From contig JASGLD010000004.1 of the NCBI GenBank assembly GCA_049840395.1, positions 157,936-221,935 of the forward strand: a stretch of DNA of 64,000 bases, written 5' to 3'. Each line of letters opens with the position of its first letter. Position 1 is the stretch's first letter. A program made the position numbers and the translations under genes. The notes beneath the pieces are model-generated. The model searched no databases. It had not been told where the DNA came from and saw only the letters and a list, made by a program, of their open reading frames with translations. Source of the stretch: CAILZL01 sp049840395 (lineage in GTDB: Bacteria > Pseudomonadota > Gammaproteobacteria > Steroidobacterales > Steroidobacteraceae). Shown here piece after piece: positions 33,493 to 43,667 of this stretch.

Positions 33493-36400
33493 TTGACAAC
33501 GGATTACCTGACCTCCGGTGGCTTCACGCGAACCGAGATTTACAGCAATGACACCGTCACCATCCCCAAGGATACGGCGCTGACCCTGTTGCCAGGTTCA
33601 TCGCTGAAGATTCGCGCCGGGCAGGTCGATGTCGATGCCAATATCACGGCGGCATCCGGTACGCTGGATTTTGCTTCGATAACAACTGCACGCTCCACCG
33701 GCACGGGCGTACAAGTGGCCGACAATGTCACGCTGGATGTCAGCGGCTTGTGGATCAACGATACGGAAACTTCCAGTGCCGCATTGCCGAGCACTACTTT
33801 GTTTCAGAACGCCGGTTCCATTTCACTGGCAACCGCTACCGTCGACAGCGATTTACTGCTGGGTTCGAAAGTGCAATTGCTTGCCGATGGCGGCGCCTGG
33901 TTGAAGCGTAACGGCAAGCTGAGTGGCGGTAAGGGCGGCAGCATTTCCCTGTTGTCGAACGGACAGAACTCCAGCTTTGTACTGGGCAATCAAGTAGGAC
34001 TCTCTGCGTACGGTGTAAATGGCGCCGACGGTGGCAGCTTTAGTCTTGCTGCGGGGCGTCTGCAGTTGGTGAATGCCGACAGCTGGGCCGGCGCACAGGG
34101 CTATACGCCAGATGCAATGGGCGGTGCCGAATTTTTGCGCATCGGTTCGGGTCTGTTCACCAACTATGGTTTTTCGAAATTCACTTTGACTGCCAGCGGT
34201 GGCACCGCTGCCATACAGGGCGATGCCTTGCAGGTGGCGAGCGGTACGCAGATCAATGCAGTGATTGCGACGCGACAGCTTAATGCCGACTACGTCAGTA
34301 TCACCAGCGGCGGTAAGGTGGGCGGTTTCAGCACAGTGACCAGCCTGCCAGTATACGAACGCGATGCGGCCAGCATCACCTTGGGTGTGACGCCTTATGC
34401 GGGCTTCAATGACTTGGTGCGCGTGGGTGCCTTGGAGATTCAGCAAGGCGCGCTTATTACCGGCGATGCCGGTACCAAGATTGCTTTGAATAGCGCCGGC
34501 GGCAATATCAATGTCGATGGCGCTCTGATTGCGCATGCGGGCAGCATCGAGGCGAAATTGGCTGTGCCAACCAATACCGCAACGCCCTACGATGCCGATC
34601 TGCAGTTGCGTATAGGCTCGCAGGCGACTTTGGATGTCAGTGGCACGGCCATCATGACGCCGAATTCATCGGGACTGCTGCAAGGTGAGGTGCTGGACGG
34701 CGGTGCACTGTCGTTGGTCGTCGATCGTGGCAGCTTGTTGCTTGAGCATGGCGCGCAGCTCAATGCTTCGGGCACCGCTGCGACGCTGGATGTGGCAGCA
34801 CGCGATGGCTATCAACGTCAATGGGTGGCCAGCGATGCCGGCTCGATTGCCTTGACCGCTTCCGAAGCCATCGGCATCTATGGGGATCTGCAAGCCAAGG
34901 CCGGCGTGGGCAGCACCGGCAAGGCCATGGGCGGTACGCTCAGCGTCAACTTGACGCGTGAAAATGCACAGTATCAGTACAACGATGCCACCGCGCCCAC
35001 CAACGATGTTGTGTTGGAGTTAACCGATGCCAAGCTACCCGATAGCACCGGTACATTGAGCAATGGTCTGGCGCAGATCAGCACTACGCAAATAGCTGCA
35101 GCGGGCATCGACGATCTGCGTTTGGGTAGTGAGGATGTGATTGCATTGGATGCCGGCGTCAATCTGACCGTGCAACGGCGTGTGCAACTGGATGCGCCTG
35201 CCACTCGTGTAGCAGGGAGTGGTACGGCCAACATCAATGCGCCCTATGTATTGATCGGCAACTCCGCCAACAATGCCATTACGCAAACGGCCAGCGGCGG
35301 CACCGGCGTATTGACGGTCAAGGCCGACCAGATCAATGTGCTGGGCTCCAGCGTGGTACAGAATGTCGATCAAGTGACACTGATCAGCAGCGGCGATATT
35401 CGTCTGCGCGGCACCGTGCAGTCCAAGCAATTGAGCGGCGATCTGTCGGTAGATGCCGATCTGAAATTGCAGGCGGCACGCGTGTATGCCGCCACGGCTA
35501 CGCAATTCGACATCAATGCGCTGGATCATACGATCGATATCGAGCAGGACGGCACGGCCACAGGCACGCCGTTATCCGCTGCCAGTTCGCTCAGCATCAA
35601 TGCCGCAGACATCGTTCAGAACGGTACCGTGCTGGCGCCCTTCGGCAGTATTGCTTTGAATGCCACCGAGACCTTGACGCTGGGCGCAGGCAGTCTTACT
35701 TCGGTCAGCGCCAATGGTGCGCTGATTCCCTACGGTTCTACCGAACAAAATGGCGTCAATTGGATTTACAGCGGCACGGGTACGGCAGTCGATGTCGATG
35801 AGTTGCCCGCACGACAAATCACGTTAAATAGCGATCAAGTTAATATCGCCGGTGGCGCTACGGTGGATATGACCGGTGGTGGCGATCTGTATGCCTATGA
35901 ATGGGTGCCGGGCACCGGCGGCAGTAAGGATGCATTGTCGAATGCCAACACTTCTAATATGTATGCCATCGTGCCGGCACTGGGCAGCAGTTATGCGCCC
36001 TACGATGATGAGTTGCTGGCCGGTTCCAGTTTGCAGGCGGGCGATACCGTTTATCTAAGTGGTGTGTCCGGTCTGGCTGCCGGTTATTACACCTTATTAC
36101 CGGCACGCTATGCCTTGTTGCCGGGTGCCTACCTGATTAGCGAAGTATCGGGCTTCAGCAATCTGCTGTCTGGCGCCACCACGCTGGCCGATGGCACGCC
36201 GGTGACTGCCGGTTACTACTCGTTCGGCAATACGGGATTAGGCGGTACCAGTTACACCGGCTTTGCCGTGTATCCAGGTAGCTGGGGACGCGAGCTGGCT
36301 GAATACAGCAACAGTTACGCATCCAGTTTCTTCGATGCAGGTTTACGGCAGACCATCAATGCCGGTCAATTGAGCATCATTGCCGGTACGCAGCTCAATG

Positions 36401-39400
36401 CCTTGGGCACGGTGAAGTCGGCAGCAATCAACGGCGGCACCAATGCCACCATCGATATCGCCGCCAATAAACTGGAGATCGTCGGCACGCTGGGCGCCGG
36501 TAGTAGCGGCACTGTGCAACTGGACGATACGGTGTTGAACAGCTGGAATGCCGGCAGTTTGCTGTTAGGCGGCACACACTCCGCTGATGGCAGCAGCATT
36601 GCCGTGAATGCCGATACGGTGCAGGTGAATGGCGATGCTCACCTGGCTGCAGCTGAAGTTACGCTGGTGGCGCGCGATCAAGTCAGTATCGCTGCAGGCG
36701 GCAGCGTCAAATCCAACTCTGTTGTAAGCGATAAAGCCGTAACGTTGCCTGATGCACGCACCATTACCTTGACCGGCACGGGGGCGACGACTGCGGCATT
36801 GGTATCGGTATCGGATCTGGGGCAAATGGAACTTGAGCGCACCGGTAGCGCCGGTGCAACGCAAGGCGTGGTGTCGATTGCCTCGGGTGCCAGTCTAACT
36901 ACGCGCGGTGCGCTAACCGTGGCCGCACCCGGCGGCACACAGCTGGATGGCAGCTTGGGTGGCGTGGGCGCCAGCTGGTTGCTGGATGCCAATCAAGTGG
37001 CCTTCGATGCCAACAACAGCAATGGTCGCTTGACGATCACGGACAATGTCCTCGCTGCCATGCAGAGCGCCGATGCCCTGCATATTTCCAGCGCCGGCAG
37101 CATCGATTTCAACAAGCAGGTGACACTGGGCACTGCCGCAGCTGCCATTGATGATTTGACGCTGAGCGCTACGTCATTACGCAATACGGCAGGACAATCG
37201 GTGTCGCTGTATGCGGATGCGTTGAGTCTGCAGGGGATTGGCGCAGTAGATGAGGCAAACAAGGTGCTGCCGAGCAGCGGCATGGGCAGCTTGAATCTAT
37301 TCGCCAACAATATTGAAGTGAGCAATGCCGAGCTGGATGTAGCCGGCTTTGCGCAAACCAATATGGTGGCTGCGGGCCAAGTGGCGGTTGCCGATAACGG
37401 CACCTTGTTGACGGGCGGCGATTTGAATCTGACCGCGGCACGTATCAGCGCCCGTTCGGCTTCGGACGGCGAGCTGGCTGCGACCGGCAATGTATCGCTC
37501 ATGACGACCACCGCTGCAGTCACGCAGCCCGATCTGGAATTGGGCGGCGGACTGACCATCAGCGGCACCAACATCGTCGATAACGCCAGCATCATTGCCC
37601 CCTCGGCGGTGGTGATTTTGAACGCCGGCAATCAATTGACCTTGGGCGATCAGGCTGTAATCAATGTGTCGGGAACGCAGGTTGCGGTCGACGATATCGT
37701 TGCCTACTCGGATGGCGGCGCCATTAAATTGTCTGCAGGCGGCGATGTCAGCACGGCAGCAGGCTCGCTGTTGTCAGTGGCTGGCAGCCACAATGCCGAT
37801 GCAGGTGCGTTGATCGTTGCGGCGGGTGGACAGGCCGCATTGCAAGGCAACTTGATAGGTAGCGCGTCCAGCAATGAAACCGGTGCCAGCTTCGAGTTGC
37901 AGGCTGATTCGCTGAGTGACTTCGCCGGTTTGAATGCACGTCTGCAGACTGCCGGATTCAATCAGGAACAGAGCATCCATGTGGCGCAGGGCGATCTCAC
38001 TCTCGCTGCCGGCACCACCACGCGCGCACATGATGTGAATCTGGTGACCGACAACGGCGCCATCAACGTGGTGGGCGCCATCGTCGCCGCTTCCACCGAC
38101 GGTCGCGGTTCAATCCGTCTCTATGCCAATAACGGCGTGACACTGACCGGCACGGGTGAGTTGCATGCCGATGGCAGCACTACCGATGGCCGTGGCGGCA
38201 ATATCGAGCTGGGCACCAGTGGCAGCGGCGTGATCAATCTGCAACAGGGCGGCGTGATTACCGCAACGGGCGCAGAGAAGGGCAGCCTGTTGTTACGTGC
38301 ACCGGCGGTGAACGGTAACGACATCGCTATCGGTAGTTTAAATAGCGACGTCACTCAGGCCGGTACCGTAACGCTGGAAGCGGTGCTGACGCCTTATGAT
38401 TTCAGCAGTGCACCCAGCACGGCGCAATGGAACGCCATCAAGACCACGGCAACCAACTATATCAATGCTGCGACCAGCGTCATTGCCAATCGTCTGAATG
38501 CCGGTAATACGCCGTCCTACCTGTTAACGCCGGGCATTGAGATACAAAGCAGTGGCGATCTCGACTTGAATGCATTGGATTTGTCGACCTGGCGCTTCAA
38601 TGGTGCGCCGGCGGCATTGACAGTGCGTGCTGCAGGTTCACTGAATATCAACGGCACGATTTCCGATGGCTTCAAAACCTCCGGCACCGGTACATCGCAA
38701 TTTGTTTATGCGATGGATGATGCTTCCGCCAGCATTCGATTGATTGCCGGCGGCAATCTGCTGAGTGCCGATCCCCTGGCAGTGATTAGGGCAACGACGG
38801 CAGATCTCACCATTGCTGCCGGACAAGTGGTGCGTACAGGTACCGGCGATCTGAGCCTGGTGGCGGCGCAGGATGTGATTTTTGCAGGGGCAAAATCAAG
38901 CGCCTATACGGGCGGCACCAATGCCATTACACGCTTGAGCGGCAGTGCCGGCGCTACTATCAGTTTCCTGACCAATGGTGGGCAGTTGTCTATCAATGCC
39001 GGTCGTGATGTAAACGGTTATGCCATGCAGCAAAGCGTCACCGAATGGCAATCTCGCCAGGGAAGCACGGTGGGCAGTACGACTACTCTGACAGCATGGG
39101 GTCAGGATATTCGCAAGTTCAATTGGAATGCGGGCACGCTGGGCGGTGGCGATCTGTCTATCAAGGCCGGTAACGATATCAACCAGCTTAGCGCTGCTGC
39201 GGCAGATAGCGCCATGGAGTCTTCCAACAAGGACAAAATGAGTTATTTCGGTGGTGGCACATTGGATGTTGCTGCTGGTAACGATATCAACAGCGGTCTG
39301 TTCTATGTCGCTCAACGCACCGGCAGCATCAGTGCCGACGGTGCAGTGGCGGGGGGAAGTTGGGGCGACTACGGCAATACTTCCGGCATTCTATTGGCAA

Positions 39401-41349
39401 TGGGAAATGCGGCAATCGAGGTGAATGCGCGCAGTGGCGTGTCGCTGGCAGGAGTTGTGAATCCGACGTTGATGTACCAAGCCACTCGATTGAGCACCAG
39501 CACCAATCGTTCCTATTTTTCCACTTATGGCAGTGACTCGTCTCTGCAGATCAATGCCAGCAGTGGCGATGTCGCCTTGGACTTTGGATTGAACGATTCG
39601 GCTTTAGTTATGTTGGGTTTAAATGCCAGCGACACCAAAACCGTTGGCGATGCATTGTCGTTCCTACCTCCCAGTTTGAGCATTCAGGCACTTGAGGGTG
39701 ACATCAGCGGCAATGGTGTGGGCGAGACTTTTGTGTTGGCTCCGGACGATCAGAGTCAATTGCAATTATTCGCTGCTCAGGACATTCACGATTTAAATCT
39801 GATCATGTCGGATTCGGCCGATAGTAAAGTGCCCGCAGCGTTATCGCCAAAGCGCAACGCGTCGATCGACGTTTCTTTTTCCGGTGTGGGTCAATGGGGC
39901 AGCATGGTTCGACACGCCGACGATACCGTGCCAGTCAGTGTGGCGGCAGGCGAGGATATCAAGGACGTTATTCTGGCCGTGCCCAAGGCGATCGAGGTTC
40001 GTGCCGGCAGGGATATTACCGACTTGACCATCAATGCACAGAATCTTCGGGCGACAGATGACAGCACCATCATTGCCGGCAGGGATCTGACCTTCACCTC
40101 GACGGGCCATATCTGGATCGCTGGGCCTGGTGCGGTAACGGTGGTTGCAGGCCGCGATATCGACCTCGGTGTTTCAAATGGCATCTATACGGATGGAAGT
40201 CTGCGTAGCGCCAACATTCGCAATAAGGAAGGCGCCGATCTAACGGTAATGGCGGGCATGGCTGCAGATTGGGATGTGCCGACTTTCATCAGTGACATTG
40301 TGGCCGTGTCGCCCGGAGGCGCAGCAGCACTAATCGACTATGTGCAAACTCAAACGGGCCGCACGGGGCTGACGCTGGAACAAGCCATCACGGCATTCGG
40401 CGAGTTGCCAGTCGATCAGCAACGTCCCTTTGTATTGCGACAGTTCTACGGCGAATTGGTCGCCTCCGGTCGCGAAGCCAATGATGACGCCTCGGTCGGC
40501 TACAGCCGGGCCTATGCTGCAATCAATGCTTTGTTGCCGGGCAATCGCAACGGCGAGAATGCTTATGACGGCGATCTCAACATGATTTACAGCCGTATCT
40601 ATACGCTCGCCGGTGGCGACATCAATTTGTTCGTACCGGGCGGCGGTATTAATGTGGGGTTGGCGGTGGCGCCGAAGAACTCCAGTAAAGGCGCTTCGGA
40701 GTTGGGCATCGTGGCGCAGAAAACCGGCGATATTAATATCTTTGCCAACAACGATGTGCTGGTAAACAGCTCACGCATCTTCACCTTATTGGGCGGCAAC
40801 ATCGACATCTGGTCGACTGTGGGCAACATCGATGCCGGCAAGGGTGCCAAGTCATCGCTGTCTGCGCCTGCTCCGGTGGTGCTGGTGGATAGCAGCGGTC
40901 AGGTGACTCTGGACTTCTCCGGAGCCGTGGCGGGCAGCGGCATACGTACCATTCAAACCGATAAGCTGGTGGCGGCCGGTAATGTAGATTTGATCGCACC
41001 GGCAGGCTATGTGAATGCCGGCGATGCAGGCATCGGTGCGGCCGGTAATATCAATATTGCCGCCAAGCAAGTGATCGGTGTCGACAATATTCAAGTGGGG
41101 GGTGTCTCCACCGGCGTACCCGCAGCCACCAGTGGCCTGGCAGCTTCCCTATCCGGTGTGTCGGCCGTCGCCAGCGGCGCTGCCAATTCTTCCAGCAGCG
41201 ACGCCACTGAGGATTTGGAAGAAAAGAAGAAAGAGGTGGCCACTCCCCTGGCGCAGACGGCTTTGTCGTGGTTGGAAGTGTTCGTCGTCGGTTTGGGCGA
41301 AGACAACTGCAAGCAGGACGATGTGGAATGTTTGAAGCGTCAAAAATAA
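33493..41349 (+). CDS. TpsA (filamentous haemagglutinin-like) main body, after frameshift
   Basis: About 2,618 residues in the frame that continues TpsA (the frame is open from 33400; TTG 33493 is only the first possible start). It is a beta-helix made of many short repeats rich in Gly, Ala, Asn, Thr and Asp, with motifs such as VASGTQINAV, DVSGTAIM, ISAGRDI, SIKAGNDI and VVAGRDIDLG that are typical of filamentous haemagglutinins. There is no RGD. The C-terminal 90 residues change to a Ser/Ala linker, then EDLEEKKKEVATPL and a final Cys-x6-Cys pair (NCKQDDVECLKRQK) resembling the disulfide anchor of HMW1-like adhesins. Together with the first part the product is about 3,300 residues. Confidence 0.88.
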   Translation: MTTDYLTSGGFTRTEIYSNDTVTIPKDTALTLLPGSSLKIRAGQVDVDANITAASGTLDFASITTARSTGTGVQVADNVTLDVSGLWINDTETSSAALPSTTLFQNAGSISLATATVDSDLLLGSKVQLLADGGAWLKRNGKLSGGKGGSISLLSNGQNSSFVLGNQVGLSAYGVNGADGGSFSLAAGRLQLVNADSWAGAQGYTPDAMGGAEFLRIGSGLFTNYGFSKFTLTASGGTAAIQGDALQVASGTQINAVIATRQLNADYVSITSGGKVGGFSTVTSLPVYERDAASITLGVTPYAGFNDLVRVGALEIQQGALITGDAGTKIALNSAGGNINVDGALIAHAGSIEAKLAVPTNTATPYDADLQLRIGSQATLDVSGTAIMTPNSSGLLQGEVLDGGALSLVVDRGSLLLEHGAQLNASGTAATLDVAARDGYQRQWVASDAGSIALTASEAIGIYGDLQAKAGVGSTGKAMGGTLSVNLTRENAQYQYNDATAPTNDVVLELTDAKLPDSTGTLSNGLAQISTTQIAAAGIDDLRLGSEDVIALDAGVNLTVQRRVQLDAPATRVAGSGTANINAPYVLIGNSANNAITQTASGGTGVLTVKADQINVLGSSVVQNVDQVTLISSGDIRLRGTVQSKQLSGDLSVDADLKLQAARVYAATATQFDINALDHTIDIEQDGTATGTPLSAASSLSINAADIVQNGTVLAPFGSIALNATETLTLGAGSLTSVSANGALIPYGSTEQNGVNWIYSGTGTAVDVDELPARQITLNSDQVNIAGGATVDMTGGGDLYAYEWVPGTGGSKDALSNANTSNMYAIVPALGSSYAPYDDELLAGSSLQAGDTVYLSGVSGLAAGYYTLLPARYALLPGAYLISEVSGFSNLLSGATTLADGTPVTAGYYSFGNTGLGGTSYTGFAVYPGSWGRELAEYSNSYASSFFDAGLRQTINAGQLSIIAGTQLNALGTVKSAAINGGTNATIDIAANKLEIVGTLGAGSSGTVQLDDTVLNSWNAGSLLLGGTHSADGSSIAVNADTVQVNGDAHLAAAEVTLVARDQVSIAAGGSVKSNSVVSDKAVTLPDARTITLTGTGATTAALVSVSDLGQMELERTGSAGATQGVVSIASGASLTTRGALTVAAPGGTQLDGSLGGVGASWLLDANQVAFDANNSNGRLTITDNVLAAMQSADALHISSAGSIDFNKQVTLGTAAAAIDDLTLSATSLRNTAGQSVSLYADALSLQGIGAVDEANKVLPSSGMGSLNLFANNIEVSNAELDVAGFAQTNMVAAGQVAVADNGTLLTGGDLNLTAARISARSASDGELAATGNVSLMTTTAAVTQPDLELGGGLTISGTNIVDNASIIAPSAVVILNAGNQLTLGDQAVINVSGTQVAVDDIVAYSDGGAIKLSAGGDVSTAAGSLLSVAGSHNADAGALIVAAGGQAALQGNLIGSASSNETGASFELQADSLSDFAGLNARLQTAGFNQEQSIHVAQGDLTLAAGTTTRAHDVNLVTDNGAINVVGAIVAASTDGRGSIRLYANNGVTLTGTGELHADGSTTDGRGGNIELGTSGSGVINLQQGGVITATGAEKGSLLLRAPAVNGNDIAIGSLNSDVTQAGTVTLEAVLTPYDFSSAPSTAQWNAIKTTATNYINAATSVIANRLNAGNTPSYLLTPGIEIQSSGDLDLNALDLSTWRFNGAPAALTVRAAGSLNINGTISDGFKTSGTGTSQFVYAMDDASASIRLIAGGNLLSADPLAVIRATTADLTIAAGQVVRTGTGDLSLVAAQDVIFAGAKSSAYTGGTNAITRLSGSAGATISFLTNGGQLSINAGRDVNGYAMQQSVTEWQSRQGSTVGSTTTLTAWGQDIRKFNWNAGTLGGGDLSIKAGNDINQLSAAAADSAMESSNKDKMSYFGGGTLDVAAGNDINSGLFYVAQRTGSISADGAVAGGSWGDYGNTSGILLAMGNAAIEVNARSGVSLAGVVNPTLMYQATRLSTSTNRSYFSTYGSDSSLQINASSGDVALDFGLNDSALVMLGLNASDTKTVGDALSFLPPSLSIQALEGDISGNGVGETFVLAPDDQSQLQLFAAQDIHDLNLIMSDSADSKVPAALSPKRNASIDVSFSGVGQWGSMVRHADDTVPVSVAAGEDIKDVILAVPKAIEVRAGRDITDLTINAQNLRATDDSTIIAGRDLTFTSTGHIWIAGPGAVTVVAGRDIDLGVSNGIYTDGSLRSANIRNKEGADLTVMAGMAADWDVPTFISDIVAVSPGGAAALIDYVQTQTGRTGLTLEQAITAFGELPVDQQRPFVLRQFYGELVASGREANDDASVGYSRAYAAINALLPGNRNGENAYDGDLNMIYSRIYTLAGGDINLFVPGGGINVGLAVAPKNSSKGASELGIVAQKTGDINIFANNDVLVNSSRIFTLLGGNIDIWSTVGNIDAGKGAKSSLSAPAPVVLVDSSGQVTLDFSGAVAGSGIRTIQTDKLVAAGNVDLIAPAGYVNAGDAGIGAAGNINIAAKQVIGVDNIQVGGVSTGVPAATSGLAASLSGVSAVASGAANSSSSDATEDLEEKKKEVATPLAQTALSWLEVFVVGLGEDNCKQDDVECLKRQK

Positions 41350-41383
41350 GCCTCATACGGAGAATGGATAACGAGAAGATGTC

Positions 41384-41959
41384 ATGAAACGTGAGTATCT
41401 TCTCCATGGCATCTTGTTTGTAACGGCGTATCTGGGCTTTGTCGCTTATTACAAACCCAGCGCGCCGGTGCAGTCGGCAAGCGCCAATGTAAATAGTGCC
41501 GTGCCGGAAGCTAAATCAATGCTGGCAAGCGCAGCGATGCAGGAGAAGGTGCAGGTCGCGTCTAAGCCGCAGGCAGCTGCCGGCGAAACGGCCAAGCAAG
41601 TACCGGTAGTGGCGGCGACTGAAAGCGCCATCCCTGCCGATATGCAACAGAGCATCGGCAATCTTGGTCAGCAGGTAATGACTGAAGAAGGCTCGGCCAA
41701 GCGACGCAGCGCCATTGCTAAATTGGGTAATCAGCCGCTGACGCCGGAGACTACGCAAGCCTTGCATTGGGCGCTGACCTACGACTCGGTGGTAGCCAAT
41801 CGAGTGCAGGCTGTCAATGCACTGCGTAGACAGGCGCAGTCGAATGGCGATGCCGATGGCAGCATCAGACAATTGTTGAGTTCTGCCATGCAGGACTCGG
41901 AACCGCGCGTGGCCGATGCTGCGCGCGATATTTATAGCTCTCTACAAAATTCACCTTGA
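41384..41959 (+). CDS. Membrane-anchored HEAT-like protein (paralogue of 44725-45264)
   Basis: A 191-residue protein with one N-terminal membrane helix (YLLHGILFVTAYLGFVAYY), an Ala/Gln/Lys-rich linker of about 70 residues, and a C-terminal domain of three or four HEAT-like helical repeats (ALTYDSVVANRVQAVNALRR, GSIRQLLSSAMQDSEPRVAD). No known name. It starts 34 bp after tpsA and probably shares its transcript, so it may assist secretion or anchoring from the periplasmic side of the inner membrane; that is inference. It shares a layout and the motif GDxDGSxRxxLxxA with the protein next to the HupE-like gene. Confidence 0.65.
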   Translation: MKREYLLHGILFVTAYLGFVAYYKPSAPVQSASANVNSAVPEAKSMLASAAMQEKVQVASKPQAAAGETAKQVPVVAATESAIPADMQQSIGNLGQQVMTEEGSAKRRSAIAKLGNQPLTPETTQALHWALTYDSVVANRVQAVNALRRQAQSNGDADGSIRQLLSSAMQDSEPRVADAARDIYSSLQNSP

Positions 41960-42049
41960 TCGACGGCAAGCGAATGGCGCCGCAACCACTTCAACCATGC
42001 GCCATAAATGCTCCGGAGACAGATTCGGAGACTGGTTCGGAGAAAGGTC

Positions 42050-42562
42050 ATGTCAGCTCATCCATACAATGTTTTATTTTTATGTACCGGCAACTCGGCG
42101 CGCAGCATCATGGCGGAGTCCTTGCTGCGGCATTGGGGCAAGGATGAATTCGTCGCCTACAGCGCAGGTAGCTATCCCAAGGGCGAGGTGCATCCCATGA
42201 CGTTGGAACTGCTGGAGAGAATGAAGTTTCCAACAGAAGGATTGCGCAGCAAGAGCTGGGATGAATTCATCGCATCCACAGCGCCGGAAATGGATTTCGT
42301 CATCACCGTATGCGACGACGCCGCAGGCGAAACCTGTCCGATATGGCCGGGTCAGCCGATGACAGCGCACTGGGGCGTGGCCGATCCCACTAAAGTACAG
42401 GGTACGGAACGCGATAAGTTGTTCGCTTTTCGCCGTGCCTTGATGGAATTGGAAAACCGCATCAAGGTATTTGCCAATCTGCCTCTGCGGTCTCTGGATA
42501 AAATTAAAATCCGGCATCAGATGAATGCGATTGCCGATATCAGCATCATTCCGAAAATGTGA
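42050..42562 (+). CDS. ArsC-type arsenate reductase / low-molecular-weight phosphatase family
   Basis: A 170-residue cytoplasmic protein. The N-terminal loop LCTGNSARS contains Cys12-x5-Arg18, the phosphate-binding loop of the LMW-phosphatase fold, and VCDDAAGETCP supplies the two further cysteines used by thioredoxin-coupled arsenate reductases. WPGQPMTAHWGVADP is typical of the ArsC group. ATG 42050 (MSAHPYNVLFLC) is chosen over ATG 42008, which adds Arg-rich residues. No ars regulator or pump is adjacent, so arsenic detoxification is likely but not proven by context. Confidence 0.88.
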   Translation: MSAHPYNVLFLCTGNSARSIMAESLLRHWGKDEFVAYSAGSYPKGEVHPMTLELLERMKFPTEGLRSKSWDEFIASTAPEMDFVITVCDDAAGETCPIWPGQPMTAHWGVADPTKVQGTERDKLFAFRRALMELENRIKVFANLPLRSLDKIKIRHQMNAIADISIIPKM

Positions 42563-42584
42563 GTGCTGCAAGAGCATCTGAACC

Positions 42585-42611
42585 GTAGGCTGGGTGCGGC
42601 ACCCAGCCTAC
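42585..42611. terminator. Palindrome between converging arsC-like and VPLPA-CTERM genes
   Basis: GTAGGCTGGGT-GCGGC-ACCCAGCCTAC forms an 11-bp stem. It sits between two converging genes, so it may terminate both; no T tract is present. Its arms resemble a diverged form of the REP palindromes near 7-8 kb. Confidence 0.45.
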
Positions 42612-42637
42612 GGGATGCACATCCTTGCGATTACGCG

Positions 42638-43555
42638 TTAAACCTTGCGCTTACGAATCAAACCCAGACCACCCAATCCCCACAGCAATAACCAGGCAGC
42701 TGCAGGCAGCGGTACGGGCGAGGTTGGCTTCAATTCATATAGGAAGGAGGGATCGGAATCCGTGGCGCCTTCCGAGACCAGGAAGATGGTGCCATCGCCG
42801 GTAATCGTCACGCCTTCAATGTTCGCGGGTGTGATGCCGCTCAAATCGAACTGGCTGAGAATGGTGCCGGCGCGAGTCACTTCATAAAGAATCTTGGATT
42901 CCTGGCTTAGCACCAGCAGATTTTGTTCGTCGGCGGAGCCGGCGAACGAGACGGTGGACAGCATTTGCACATCGCTGAGATCCAAGGTGCCCAGGCTGGC
43001 GGGATTGAACAAATCGCTGACGCTGACGATGTTGTTGGTGAAATCCAGCGACACGTTGTAGACCGCTTCAGGCGATTTTTCTTTCACGGCAACAAAGTTG
43101 CCGGTAAGTGGGTCGTAGGAAATGCCTTCAATGCCGACATTGCCCACCGTTGCACCGATCGACAGCGACGGCAAGGTGCTACGCGAGACGGAACCGGTTG
43201 CCGCATAGGTCAAAAGATAGGCATCTTCCAGACGTTCTTCGGTGACGACGAACTTGCCGTTGCCGATGTAGGTCAGGCCTTCGGTGTCGTCGAAGTTGGT
43301 GAGCGACATGGAGCTGAGGATGGTGCCGGTGTTCGACAGCTCGACGATGGAATCGCCTTCATCGCCGATGGCAAACAAAGTACCGGTATCCCAATTCCAG
43401 GTAACGCCCGAGAGTTCGGTGGCCGCCACGGTGTGACTGCTCACCAGTTGATAGTTGCTCAGGTCCAGCGAACTGATGGCGGCTTGTGCCGATGACATGC
43501 TCAGTGCTGCACCCAGGCCCAGCGCAGCGCGCACGGCCATGATTTTCAGATTCAT
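42638..43555 (-). CDS. SdiA-regulated-domain VPLPA-CTERM protein 2
   Basis: A 305-residue exported protein. Signal peptide (RAALGLGAALSMSSAQAA), then a beta-propeller domain of the SdiA-regulated (YjiK-like) family: ELSGVTWNWDTGTLFAIGDE, DTEGLTYIGNGKFVVTEER, GIEGISYDPLTGNFVAVKEK, NIEGVTITGDGTIFLVSEG. The end is PVPLPAAAWLLLWGLGGLG then LIRKRKV, a VPLPA-CTERM signal. ATG 43555 with GAGGA upstream is preferred over TTG 43561. Processed by an exosortase it would be released or anchored at the surface; the propeller's ligand is unknown. Confidence 0.88.
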   Translation of the reverse strand: MNLKIMAVRAALGLGAALSMSSAQAAISSLDLSNYQLVSSHTVAATELSGVTWNWDTGTLFAIGDEGDSIVELSNTGTILSSMSLTNFDDTEGLTYIGNGKFVVTEERLEDAYLLTYAATGSVSRSTLPSLSIGATVGNVGIEGISYDPLTGNFVAVKEKSPEAVYNVSLDFTNNIVSVSDLFNPASLGTLDLSDVQMLSTVSFAGSADEQNLLVLSQESKILYEVTRAGTILSQFDLSGITPANIEGVTITGDGTIFLVSEGATDSDPSFLYELKPTSPVPLPAAAWLLLWGLGGLGLIRKRKV

Positions 43556-43667
43556 ATTCAATCCTCACAAAGACAGCAGCCTTGCTGGAGACTGTGCTCA
43601 CAGGCCAAGGCTGCTTTAACTTGTTTTCTTGTAAACGCTTGCCAGTGCTGCCGATCAAGTAAGCCGA

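Noticed and set aside
33493..41349. CRISPR or tandem DNA repeat array
   Set aside because: The repetition is at protein level (short beta-helix repeats) and the DNA units differ in length and sequence; no regular spacers.
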